The translations under genes were made by a program, and so were the position numbers. From positions 1-49,437 of the forward strand of contig CBDUST010000003.1 in NCBI GenBank assembly GCA_965369945.1: a stretch of 49,437 nucleotides of DNA, read 5' to 3'. Each line of letters begins with the position of its first letter. Position 1 is the first letter of the stretch. The stretch is from JADFNO01 sp965369945 (GTDB lineage Bacteria > Planctomycetota > Phycisphaerae > Phycisphaerales > SM1A02). Positions 34,043-42,554 of the stretch are shown here, in pieces. Under the pieces are notes generated by a model. It ran no database searches. It worked only from the letters and a program-made list of their open reading frames with translations, and was not told where the DNA came from.

Positions 34043-35199
34043 ATTATGCGCGGTTAACCATTCTGGCGGGCTTGCTGGCGGTTGCCCTGCCGGCGGTCTG
34101 TGTGGGCCAAGACGACGAGTTTCTGTTGATTCGTCGCAGCGAGCCGGTGCAATTGATCCGTGTGGTGGAAATCAACGAGCAGGTGCTTGTTCACGGCGAT
34201 CAGAGTGGTGGTTGGCACACAATCGCGCTTGAGAAATGTGTCGCGCTGCTGAAACCGGATGTCTTGCCGCCGCTGCGCCGCAGTGATGGCCTGCTGGTGC
34301 TTACTGATGGACAGCGGTTCCCTGGCAAGCCACTCCCCGGTGCGCCCATCACCAAAGACTTGTTCGTTTGGAATCACAATCGCTTCGGCCGACTGGAAGT
34401 TCCGCTGGAGTGGGTCCGCACCGTGTTGCTAACCGGGGGCACGATTCCGACAGTGATGCGCGAAGCCGATGTGTTGATGCTGCGCAACGGCGACGTGGTC
34501 GAAGGATTCATCACCGCACTGGGTGACCCGGTTTCGATCGAGTTAATGAACGGTGATAAGCCGCAGATTGTCGAGCTTGCCTTGGACGGCATCGCCTCGG
34601 TGACCATGATTACGCCCTCGCGGCCTGCCCAAGGACAACGCATCTGGATACGCGACCGGTCAGTCGTCGATGCAACGCACGTGCTGTTGGGCGACGATGG
34701 GATCGTTCGTTTAATGGATCCGACCGTCGTGCCCGGCGAACATCGTCTGCCGCTCTCAGCGATCGCGGCCGTGTTGTTCGATCCGGAGGCGATGACGCCG
34801 TTTGCAGCCTTGTCGCCGATGCGGGTCGAAGGGCCCGCCACGCGGTATGAGTTGCCGCCGCCCGGTCCGTTGGATGTTGCTCTGCCGCTGGGTTTGTCGC
34901 GGGTTCAGTTGCGCGGCCCGTTGACCGCGCGATACGCGCTTCCTACTGCTGCCGGTGAATTGCAGTTCATTGCCGAGGCGAAGCGTCCGATGACCGTCGG
35001 CGCATGGTCGGATTTCGAGTTGGTGTTGAGCGACGACCGAGAAGAAGTGTTCCGGGCCCGGCTCAACGATTCGCATCCAACCGCATTGATCGACGTGATG
35101 CTTAGCGGCTCTGTTCTCACGATTCAGATCACCGAAGGCGAGTACGGACCGATTCAGGATCATGTCATCCTGCACCACGCGATGCTGCTGCATCCGTAG
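34039..35199 (+). CDS. Secreted protein with possible NPCBM-like C-terminal domain
   Basis: 386 residues; start GTG 34039 overlapping the previous TGA (GTGA), with a signal peptide ('LTILAGLLAVALPAVCVGQ') right at that start; the longer frame from 33946 reads through the previous gene. Strands such as 'VQLIRVVEINEQVLVHGD' and 'VLMLRNGDVVEGFITAL' suggest repeated small beta barrels. The C-terminal 130 residues ('LPLGLSRVQLRGPLTARYAL...DDREEVFRARLND') resemble the NPCBM/beta-sandwich carbohydrate-binding modules of planctomycete exported proteins. That name is a family guess. Last gene of the cluster; it ends tail-to-tail with trpD, 7 bases apart. Confidence 0.7.
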   Translation: MNYARLTILAGLLAVALPAVCVGQDDEFLLIRRSEPVQLIRVVEINEQVLVHGDQSGGWHTIALEKCVALLKPDVLPPLRRSDGLLVLTDGQRFPGKPLPGAPITKDLFVWNHNRFGRLEVPLEWVRTVLLTGGTIPTVMREADVLMLRNGDVVEGFITALGDPVSIELMNGDKPQIVELALDGIASVTMITPSRPAQGQRIWIRDRSVVDATHVLLGDDGIVRLMDPTVVPGEHRLPLSAIAAVLFDPEAMTPFAALSPMRVEGPATRYELPPPGPLDVALPLGLSRVQLRGPLTARYALPTAAGELQFIAEAKRPMTVGAWSDFELVLSDDREEVFRARLNDSHPTALIDVMLSGSVLTIQITEGEYGPIQDHVILHHAMLLHP

Positions 35200-35206
35200 G
35201 GCCCGG

Positions 35207-36307
35207 TCAGCTGCCCGACAGTTCGACGAGTTGTTGGAGTGTTTTCGCTGCTCGACCAGAGTCGATCGCTTGGGCGCTCAGTTGCAGACCATGCTCCAAT
35301 GACTGTGCCGTATCGGCGACGACGAGCGTGGCGGCGGCGTTGAGCAACGTCATATCACGGGCCGGGCCTTGATCCACCCCTTCGATCACTTCGCGCACCA
35401 TGCAAGCGGCGTGCTCCAAGTCGCGAGCGGTGACGGATTCCAGCGGCGCGACGGTCAGCCCCAGCGCCTGTGGTTCCACGGTTTCCCTCGTGATCCGTCC
35501 ATCTTGCACATGAACGATGCGCGTCGAGGCGCTGATCGACATTTCATCCAGACCGTCATCACTGTGAATGACCATCGCACGGATCGCGCCCAGCGCTGCT
35601 AATGCACCAGCAATCGGCTCCATAAAACGCGGCTCATACACGCCCATGATTTGCCGACGCGCCCCAGCCGGGTTCGTCAGCGGCCCAAGTAGATTGAAAA
35701 TTGTGGGGAACCCCAACGCCATGCGCACAGGCATCGCGTGCTTGGCTGCGGGGTGATGGTGGATCGCAAAGCAAAAGCAGATGCCGGCTTCTTCAAGGCA
35801 TTTTGATTGCGTACCGCGGTCGGCATCGACATTCACGCCGAGTTGGCGCAGGACCTCCGCTGAACCGCGCCCGGTTCGAGAGCGATTGCCGTGCTTGGCG
35901 ACTTTTGCGCCGGCGGCGGCGGCGACGATGGCGGCAACGGTCGAGACGTTGAAGGTCTTGGGCGCGCCTCCGGTCCCGGCTGTATCAACAAGTTGTGCCG
36001 GATCGATTTTCGATTCCACTCGGTCAACATGTGCACGCATGACCCGTGCCGCGCCGAGCAACTCGTCGGCGGTGGGTGTACGAGTTGCCAGCAGGGCCAG
36101 CAGCGCGCCGATCTCCGCCTCATGGGCTTGGCCTGACATGATCGCCTCGAACGCAGCGGCTGTTCGCTTTGCGTCCAACGTTTGACCGGCCAGCAGAACC
36201 TTGAGGTACGGCGTCAAGTCGCCGGGACTGGTCGGCCGCTGGAACTCAGCAGGTGCGGGCTTCGTCTGGTCGCTCGACTTCGTGTTCTGCTGCTCGTGGG
36301 TGTTCAT
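35207..36307 (-). CDS. trpD: Anthranilate phosphoribosyltransferase
   Basis: 366 residues from ATG 36307 (GAGG 10 bases upstream). An upstream ATG would add 46 unconserved residues. Motifs: 'LLALLATRTPTADELLGAARVM', 'DTAGTGGAPKTFNVST' (PRPP loop), 'AKHGNRSRTGRGSAEVLRQLG', 'FNLLGPLTNPAG', 'HSDDGLDEMS'. Transfers phosphoribose from PRPP to anthranilate in tryptophan synthesis. Standalone, not with other trp genes. 'RTGRG' replaces the usual 'VSSxSG' of that loop; the change is modest and function is likely kept. Divergent from lgt, 71 bases apart. Confidence 0.94.
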   Translation of the reverse strand: MNTHEQQNTKSSDQTKPAPAEFQRPTSPGDLTPYLKVLLAGQTLDAKRTAAAFEAIMSGQAHEAEIGALLALLATRTPTADELLGAARVMRAHVDRVESKIDPAQLVDTAGTGGAPKTFNVSTVAAIVAAAAGAKVAKHGNRSRTGRGSAEVLRQLGVNVDADRGTQSKCLEEAGICFCFAIHHHPAAKHAMPVRMALGFPTIFNLLGPLTNPAGARRQIMGVYEPRFMEPIAGALAALGAIRAMVIHSDDGLDEMSISASTRIVHVQDGRITRETVEPQALGLTVAPLESVTARDLEHAACMVREVIEGVDQGPARDMTLLNAAATLVVADTAQSLEHGLQLSAQAIDSGRAAKTLQQLVELSGS

Positions 36308-36378
36308 AGGGTTGACGCCTCTGTGTCCCGGTCCGACACATCCTGATACGCTACCACACTTTCCCGAGTACTTTGACC

Positions 36379-37461
36379 ATGTCGATTCTCCTGGCCGAGG
36401 CCTACCTGCATCAACTCGATCCGTTCGCGATCGAATTTCCGGCATCGTTGCAGAACCTCAGTTGGCTGCCCGACGGGATCCGGTGGTATGGGCTGTCGTA
36501 TATGGCGGGGTTCATCCTCGCGTGGCTGCTGTTTCGCTGGATGGCTCTGACCAAACGCTCCACGCTCCCCACAGCCTCCGCCGCAGCCGATCTGCTGTTC
36601 TACATCATCCTCGGCGTGCTCGTGGGCGGACGATTGGGCTACGTACTGTTCTATCAGCCCAGCCTCTTGGTGGATTTCCACAGCGGTTTCCCATTCTGGG
36701 GGGTGCTGGCAATCAATACAGGTGGAATGGCCAGTCACGGCGGGATGCTCGGCGTGATGGTCGCCTGTTGGCTGTTTGCGCGACGCCAGAAGCTCTCGCC
36801 TCTCCACCTTTATGACCTGAGTGTCTTGGCGGCGCCGTTGGGAATGGGCATGGGCAGGCTTGCCAACTTCATGAACGCCGAACTGTGGGGCAAGGCCCTA
36901 CCCGCCGCGAGGCAATCCTTCCCCCCGAGCGATCGGCCGATCGAACAACCTTGGTGGAGTGTGAAGTATCCCGAAGAGATCCTGACATGGAATCCGTTGA
37001 TCCAATTCGATCAGGATCGCCTCGCGGAACTGAACCAACTGACTTCAGTTGTCGGAGGCGGAGACCGCTTCTACTCGAACGTTGTCGAAGCTGTGCAGGT
37101 GGGTGATCAAACTGTGATCGCAGTCGTTGAACCGCTGCTCACCGCGTATTACCCGTCGCAGATCATTCAGGCGATCGTCGCCGGTCCCGTTATCTTCGCC
37201 ATCCTCGTGCTACTTTGGTTGCGTCCACGGAAGCCGGGCGTCGTTGGCGGAACCTTCTTCATCGCCTACGGCACCTTGCGCATTCTTACGGAACTACTGC
37301 GCCAACCGGATGAGGGGGTTGGTTTGTTATTCGGGATGTTGTCGCGCGGCCAGGTGCTTAGCATTCTGATGGTGATCGCTGGGATTGTGGTGGTGGTACT
37401 CTGCCAGCGTCGCAACGTTGAGCCCGTAGGTGGATTGCTGCGCCCGTCGGCGGAATCATAA
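36379..37461 (+). CDS. lgt: Prolipoprotein diacylglyceryl transferase
   Basis: 360 residues from ATG 36379 (a TTG two codons earlier is possible). Multi-pass inner-membrane enzyme. Family motifs: 'IRWYGLSYMAGFI', 'GGRLGYVLFY', 'SHGGMLG' (catalytic His region), 'MGRLANFMNAELWGK' (Lgt signature, with Arg and Glu), 'LRILTELLRQPDEG'. Uses phosphatidylglycerol to modify the lipobox Cys of prolipoproteins, such as the sugar-dehydrogenase lipoprotein at 41306 in this window. An insertion near 180-270 ('RPIEQPWWSVKYP..') makes it longer than the usual 260-290 residues. Convergent with holB: the stops overlap by 6 bases. Confidence 0.93.
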   Translation: MSILLAEAYLHQLDPFAIEFPASLQNLSWLPDGIRWYGLSYMAGFILAWLLFRWMALTKRSTLPTASAAADLLFYIILGVLVGGRLGYVLFYQPSLLVDFHSGFPFWGVLAINTGGMASHGGMLGVMVACWLFARRQKLSPLHLYDLSVLAAPLGMGMGRLANFMNAELWGKALPAARQSFPPSDRPIEQPWWSVKYPEEILTWNPLIQFDQDRLAELNQLTSVVGGGDRFYSNVVEAVQVGDQTVIAVVEPLLTAYYPSQIIQAIVAGPVIFAILVLLWLRPRKPGVVGGTFFIAYGTLRILTELLRQPDEGVGLLFGMLSRGQVLSILMVIAGIVVVVLCQRRNVEPVGGLLRPSAES

Positions 37462-38547
37462 ACGCGCCGAGGCTGCTGTCAGGTCCGCCCACTGCACTAC
37501 GAGATTCTCCAATAGAACCTTCATGTTCACATTTGATTCGAGCTGCCACTCAGCTTCACGCAGCAAATCGATGATGCGCAACCAGTACTCGGGGTCGGCT
37601 CCAATCTCCGTAGCCTGGGCGAGTCGGCGACATGCGTACGCGGCCAACATTGCCAGCAAATGCTTCGCTCCGTCCTTGTTGGCAGCGTCTTTGGACGCGT
37701 TCTCATGCTGATCAACCCAAGCGGAAGCAAACACCTCGACCAACTCGGCAAGGGTTTGCCCCATCTGGGCTGGATAATGTCCCTCGCTCAAATCAGCGAG
37801 CATCGGCGCCAGCGCCACTTGCCATTGGTGGAAGCCGTACTCCGCAGCGCGCTTCGCCGTACCGGGTGAGCCCTGGCTGTACTGTTCGATCCACGTTCGC
37901 TGTTGGTCGTCAACGTCAAGGCCGGCGCTATTGAGCCATTCGTTCATCGCCTCAGCATCAAGCGGTGAAAACGGAACATACTGACACCGACTGCGGATCG
38001 TGGCGAACAGTCGTTGCGGCTGACTAGAGATGAGGATGATGTACGTGTTAGCCGGTGGCTCCTCGAGCGTCTTCAGTAGCGCGTTTTGTGCTTCAGCTCC
38101 AAGTAATTCTGCTTCGTCGATAATGAACACCTTGCCATGCCCGAGCGTGGGTGTTCGGTAAGCCGGCGCCTCATGCGTTCGACCGTCGCTAGTCTGACCG
38201 CCAATCACTCGTTCGCGCAGCAAGTCCAACGGGATGTTCATAAGTTTCTTGTTGCGCAGATCAGGGTTGTCAGAAAAGAGCGCGAGTTCCTTTTGGATGA
38301 TGTGCAGATCGGGATGCGCCTCGGCGTCGATCAGCCACGACGTCTCGGTCTGCGGGTCTTCGTCAAAACCCGATCCGGCTGAAGGTTCAAACTGCGAATC
38401 CAGAAGCTGCCTTGCGAAAACAACGGCAGTCGTAAACTTCCCCACGCCCTTGGGCCCGGCGAATATCCACGCATGGTGCACGCGCCCACTGCGAAGCGCG
38501 CCGCCCAGCGCTTCAATCGCATTCGGTTGGCCGAGAATTCGCTTCAC
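37456..38547 (-). CDS. holB: DNA polymerase III subunit delta'
   Basis: 363 residues from GTG 38547, chosen because AAGGA lies 6 bases upstream and the conserved part begins there ('ILGQPNAIEALGGALRSGRVHHAWIFAGPKGVGKFTTA'). Walker A GPKGVGKF has Phe for Ser/Thr, so ATP binding is doubtful, which suits delta'. 'KVFIIDEAELLGAEAQNALLKTLEEPPANTYIILISSQPQRLFATIRSRCQ' shows the degenerate Walker B and the SRC motif. The usual zinc-binding Cys set of DnaX/delta' is not seen. Clamp-loader subunit. No neighbours of the same complex. Confidence 0.9.
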   Translation of the reverse strand: MKRILGQPNAIEALGGALRSGRVHHAWIFAGPKGVGKFTTAVVFARQLLDSQFEPSAGSGFDEDPQTETSWLIDAEAHPDLHIIQKELALFSDNPDLRNKKLMNIPLDLLRERVIGGQTSDGRTHEAPAYRTPTLGHGKVFIIDEAELLGAEAQNALLKTLEEPPANTYIILISSQPQRLFATIRSRCQYVPFSPLDAEAMNEWLNSAGLDVDDQQRTWIEQYSQGSPGTAKRAAEYGFHQWQVALAPMLADLSEGHYPAQMGQTLAELVEVFASAWVDQHENASKDAANKDGAKHLLAMLAAYACRRLAQATEIGADPEYWLRIIDLLREAEWQLESNVNMKVLLENLVVQWADLTAASARL

Positions 38548-38553
38548 GATCGG

Positions 38554-38558
38554 TCCTT
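38554..38558 (-). promoter_or_regulatory. Ribosome binding site fixing the holB GTG start
   Basis: AAGGA on the minus strand, 6 bases before GTG 38547. It excludes the longer frame starting at 38814, whose first 89 residues are Arg/Gln/Pro-rich and non-conserved. Confidence 0.6.
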
Positions 38559-38688
38559 GTTTGGTCAAGCCTGGGGTACGGACGGACTTGCGCCGTTGGT
38601 CCAGGATAGCAGCGAGAGGTAGCCGCGGCGTTGGGCCCGCCCGCTCACCGCTTGCCGAGGGAAGGCTCGGACCCGACGATGCCGTGCC

Positions 38689-41190
38689 ATGGCTTCCAAT
38701 ACCACACCAGTTCAAACCAGTCTTGAGCCGAGCGATGACGACGCTCGTCGGCCTGAGGCGATCACGCTGCTGGCGTTGGCGTGGGCGCTGGGGATCACGT
38801 TCGGTTGGTTTCAACCGGCTCCGGTGGTCTGGCCCTGGCTGATTCTGAGCGCTGTAGCGCTTGTTCTAGCCATCGCATCATGGCGCTGGCGTCGTCGGTG
38901 GACGTTCTTGTGCATGTGCATTGCGACGGTCGGCATCGGGGCAGGATGGGTCACGGTGCGCCAGCAATTCGTCGCCGGCAACGATCTGGCGGCATGGATG
39001 GACGACGAGCCGGTCCTCATTCGGGTTCAAGGCCAGGCCATGGCTGCGCCCGAGCTTCGAGATCGCACCGCCGGGTCGATGGGGGTGTTTGACTACCGTC
39101 CGCCCGCGACATATTTCCCGATGCGCGTCGATGCATTGATTGGGCCTGATGGTTCATCAACGTCAGTGCGAACGAAACTGTACGTGCGCGTCGACGAGGC
39201 CGTTGCGCCGTTTCACGTCGGAGATCATCTCGACGTGACCGGCTGGCTGTACCAGGTGAGTGTGCCGCTGAACCCTGGCGAGATGGACTTTCGGCGGTTT
39301 GCCAGGTCATTGGGGCAAGCGGGGTTGCTCATGGTCGAGCGACGAGAGCTGCTGATCGTTTCGCCGACGGCACGACCCGGTTTGCGCAGCAAGCTGCTGA
39401 ATTGGCGCGACACATTGCGGCAACGTGCTGGCGGCTGGCTGCTTTCCAATCTGCCCGACACGGAGCGCACCCAGCGCGACGCTTTGCTGGCGGCGCTGCT
39501 ATTGGGGCAGCGCGGCCCGGACCTGACCGGCCTGAGCGATTCCTTTCGCCGCATCGGATTGGCGCATCTGCTGGCGATTTCAGGGTTTCATCTCGGAGTT
39601 CTGGCCGGATTCGTGCTCCTACTGGCCAGACTTGGCGGACGTAGCCGTCGTTGGCACGGTTGGCTTGTGATCGCGACCGTGTTGATGTACTTGATCCTCG
39701 TCGAAGTGCGCATGCCCGTGCTTCGAGCGGGCGTGATGACGATCGCCGCCAGTCTGGCATTGGTCTTCGGCCGGCGATTGCGCGTGCGCGGGCTCATCGC
39801 GCTGAGCGCGATCGGTCTGTTGCTGTGGCGCCCGGATCAGCTATTTACGCCGGGGTTTCAGCTTTCCTATGCGGTGGTGTTGGGGCTGATCCATTTGCAG
39901 CCGGTGCTTCGAAAACGATGGTTCGGCAGGCCGGATCAGTACGCGGCATCAGCGAGTCAGATGGTCCGCGAATGGTTGCGCACCGCGTTCACCGTGGCGA
40001 TGACAGCCTGGCTCATCGCCACGCCGATTCAGATGTACCACTTCAGCGGGATGTCTCCATTGGGTGTTCCGCTGACGATGGTGGCCTTGCCACTTGTTGC
40101 TGTATTACTAGCCTTGGGTTACGTCAAGATCGTATTGGCGATATTTTTGCCTAGCGCGTCATTGTTGTTAGGCGTATTTCTGGCAATCGGCAGTGAAGTG
40201 CTGATTTTGATCGTTCAGACGATCGACACGGTACCGGGTTCGGTCGCGCGCGTGCCGTATCCCTCTGTCGTGTGGTCGGTGCTGGCACTGACCTGGGTCT
40301 ATTGGTGGGTGATGCGGGACGGACGGCGTGAGCGGCGAGTGCAGTGGGTTGCCGCGGCTCTGCTCGTGATCTGGTTGTTGTTGCCGATGTTGCCCGTGGG
40401 TCGAAACCCCGCGTTGCGTATCGACATGCTCGCGGTTGGCGATGGTTCGTGCTACGTGGTGCGCAGTGGACGAAGCACCGTCGTATTCGATGCGGGGTCC
40501 AGCGCCAACTTTGACGCGGGGCGACGACTGCTCGTTCCAGCCATGCGCCGACTCGGTGTTCGACGCATCGACGCGGTGGTAATCAGCCATCCCAACCTCG
40601 ACCATTATTCAGCCGCACTGGAGTTGGTGGACGACTTCGGTGTCGACACGGTGTTGGTCACGCCGCAACTGCTCGGGCAGGCTCAGGCTGATCCGTTCGG
40701 ACCCGTCGCCTATCTGCTTCAAGAGCTGACCGATCGCTTTGTTTCAGTTTCGACTGTGAGCGAAGGAGAGGCGCGGACCTTCGGCCGAGCGAGTTGGTCG
40801 TGGCTGCATCCGCAAGCTAATGAGGCGTACGAGCGCGTCAACGACGGGTCGATGGTGATCCGGATCGAAGCCGCCGACCGGCGTGTCCTTCTTTGTGGCG
40901 ATATCCAGCGTCGCGCCATAACCGCGCTGCTGGAAACCGGGTCGGATCTCCACGCGGACGTGTTAGAGCTACCACACCATGGAAGTTACCACGACCTTGC
41001 CGAAACATTCGTTCGCTCCGTCGATCCAAGTGTCGTCATGCAGTCCACGGGATGGTCGCGGTGGCGGCGGGATCGGTGGGCTGATGCCTTGATGGGGTCG
41101 ACCCGCTTAGTGACCGCTCGTGACGGAGCATGCTGGGTCGAGATCGACGACCAAGGAGCGATCAGCGTCGGCCGGTTCCTCGATCCGTAG
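38689..41190 (+). CDS. comEC: ComEC/Rec2 DNA-uptake channel protein
   Basis: 833 residues; ATG 38689 has no good ribosome site. N-terminal DUF4131-type part with helices and an OB-like region ('VGDHLDVTGWLYQVSVPLNPGEMDFRRF'), then the competence domain with about 8-10 transmembrane helices ('GLAHLLAISGFHLGVLAGFVLLL', 'RAGVMTIAASLALVFGRR'), and a C-terminal MBL-fold domain ('LRIDMLAVGDGSCYVV', 'VVISHPNLDHYSAALELV', 'VLELPHHGSYHD'). SHPNxDH is the ComEC form of the metal motif. Passes single-stranded DNA across the inner membrane. Divergent from holB, 141 bases apart. Confidence 0.94.
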   Translation: MASNTTPVQTSLEPSDDDARRPEAITLLALAWALGITFGWFQPAPVVWPWLILSAVALVLAIASWRWRRRWTFLCMCIATVGIGAGWVTVRQQFVAGNDLAAWMDDEPVLIRVQGQAMAAPELRDRTAGSMGVFDYRPPATYFPMRVDALIGPDGSSTSVRTKLYVRVDEAVAPFHVGDHLDVTGWLYQVSVPLNPGEMDFRRFARSLGQAGLLMVERRELLIVSPTARPGLRSKLLNWRDTLRQRAGGWLLSNLPDTERTQRDALLAALLLGQRGPDLTGLSDSFRRIGLAHLLAISGFHLGVLAGFVLLLARLGGRSRRWHGWLVIATVLMYLILVEVRMPVLRAGVMTIAASLALVFGRRLRVRGLIALSAIGLLLWRPDQLFTPGFQLSYAVVLGLIHLQPVLRKRWFGRPDQYAASASQMVREWLRTAFTVAMTAWLIATPIQMYHFSGMSPLGVPLTMVALPLVAVLLALGYVKIVLAIFLPSASLLLGVFLAIGSEVLILIVQTIDTVPGSVARVPYPSVVWSVLALTWVYWWVMRDGRRERRVQWVAAALLVIWLLLPMLPVGRNPALRIDMLAVGDGSCYVVRSGRSTVVFDAGSSANFDAGRRLLVPAMRRLGVRRIDAVVISHPNLDHYSAALELVDDFGVDTVLVTPQLLGQAQADPFGPVAYLLQELTDRFVSVSTVSEGEARTFGRASWSWLHPQANEAYERVNDGSMVIRIEAADRRVLLCGDIQRRAITALLETGSDLHADVLELPHHGSYHDLAETFVRSVDPSVVMQSTGWSRWRRDRWADALMGSTRLVTARDGACWVEIDDQGAISVGRFLDP

Positions 41191-41305
41191 CAGTGGCGAT
41201 TCGCTCGTGGGCCGACGATGATCGGACGTGCTCGATCCCCTACGATGGTTGCGGTTATCTTGTCCCGCCCGGTACACGTGAGTCGAACCATTTCTGTGAG
41301 GCGCT

Positions 41306-42541
41306 ATGTATCAATTGTTCGCATCATCGTTTGTCTGCTTGGTCTTGGGTTGTGACGGCCTATCTGCCGGCGGCGAATCGCCCCAACCCGACGCGCCAAC
41401 GGCACAGGATTCGACCACGACAGCGCCGGACGAGTCGCTCCCGACCGTCGGACTCTCGCGGGCCTTCCCTCGATTGACGTTCACTCGCCCGGTGTATCTG
41501 ACAAACGCTGGCGATGGAACGAATCGCCTGTTCGTCGTTGACCAGCGCGGTCGCATCCTTGTCTTTGATAACCGTTCGGATGTCGCTGAGGCCAAGGAGT
41601 TTCTCGACATTCGTGCGAGCGTGAATATGGGGCACAACGAAGAAGGGCTGTTGGCGCTGGCGTTTCATCCAAATTATGCCGACAACGGTCAGTTCTATGT
41701 GTACTACACGGCTACGGACCCGCGCCGCGGAGTTCTCGCTCGGTTCACGGTGTCGGCAGACGATCCCGACTTGGCCGATCCGTCCTCCGAGCAGGTGATC
41801 CTTGAAGTTCAACAGCCCTACGCAAACCACAACGGGTCAACCGTGTTGTTCGGGCCGGAGGGGTTCTTGTACATCAGTCTCGGTGATGGCGGCTATGCGA
41901 ACGATCCGCACAACAACGGCCAGGATCTTTCCACACTCCTGGGAACGATTCTCCGCATCGACGTTGATCGTAGTGACCCTGGTCGCAACTACGCGATACC
42001 CAAAGATAATCCGTTCGTGAACCGTCCCGAGGCGCGCGGCGAGATATGGGCCTACGGTTTGCGCAATGTCTGGCGCATGAGCTTCGATCGCCAGACGGGT
42101 GATCTTTGGGCTGGAGACATCGGGCAGAACAAGTGGGAGGAGATCGATCTGATCGTCAAGGGCGGTAACTACGGCTGGAACATCCGCGAAGGGAATCATG
42201 ACTTCAAGCCGCGCGAATCCGCTGAGCCGCTCATCGGTCCGGTGGTGGAGTACCCGCGCGGCGAGGGGCTCTCCGTCACGGGCGGCTACGTTTATCGTGG
42301 AGATCGGATTCCGGAGCTGCGCGGCGCCTACATCTACACGGATTATGTCTCACGGAAAATATGGGCGCTGCGATTTCGGGACGGCGAGGTGACCGCCCAT
42401 CGCGAAATTTCCGCCGGGCTGCGGCGCACGTACATCACATCCTTCGGCGAAGGGCCGGACGGCGAGCTATACCTTTGTGCGTTTGACGTTCTCGACGGTC
42501 GCGGTTCCACCGGTCGCATCTATCAGTTCAGCGCTCGATGA
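41306..42541 (+). CDS. PQQ-dependent sugar dehydrogenase-like lipoprotein
   Basis: 411 residues; ATG 41306 with TGAGG upstream. Lipobox at 'LVLGC' (Cys16), then a Thr/Ser/Pro-rich linker and a six-bladed soluble glucose/sorbosone dehydrogenase propeller: 'FTRPVYLTNAGDGTNRLFVVDQRG', 'NEEGLLALAFHPNYADNGQFYVYYT', 'NHNGSTVLFGPEGFLYISLGDGG', 'RGEIWAYGLRNVWRMSFD', 'WEEIDLIVKGGNYGWNIREG'. 'NHNGSTVLFGPEG' carries the probable catalytic His seen as HxG in this family. Oxidises sugars or related compounds using PQQ in the periplasm; substrate unknown. Tail-to-tail with the VKOR fusion, 13 bases apart. Confidence 0.9.
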   Translation: MYQLFASSFVCLVLGCDGLSAGGESPQPDAPTAQDSTTTAPDESLPTVGLSRAFPRLTFTRPVYLTNAGDGTNRLFVVDQRGRILVFDNRSDVAEAKEFLDIRASVNMGHNEEGLLALAFHPNYADNGQFYVYYTATDPRRGVLARFTVSADDPDLADPSSEQVILEVQQPYANHNGSTVLFGPEGFLYISLGDGGYANDPHNNGQDLSTLLGTILRIDVDRSDPGRNYAIPKDNPFVNRPEARGEIWAYGLRNVWRMSFDRQTGDLWAGDIGQNKWEEIDLIVKGGNYGWNIREGNHDFKPRESAEPLIGPVVEYPRGEGLSVTGGYVYRGDRIPELRGAYIYTDYVSRKIWALRFRDGEVTAHREISAGLRRTYITSFGEGPDGELYLCAFDVLDGRGSTGRIYQFSAR

Positions 42542-42554
42542 TCGTTGAGCCGAT

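Noticed and set aside
37456..38814. Longer delta' protein of 452 residues
   Set aside because: The first 89 residues are Arg/Pro/Gln-rich and non-conserved and run into the comEC start region; GTG 38547 has a good ribosome site.
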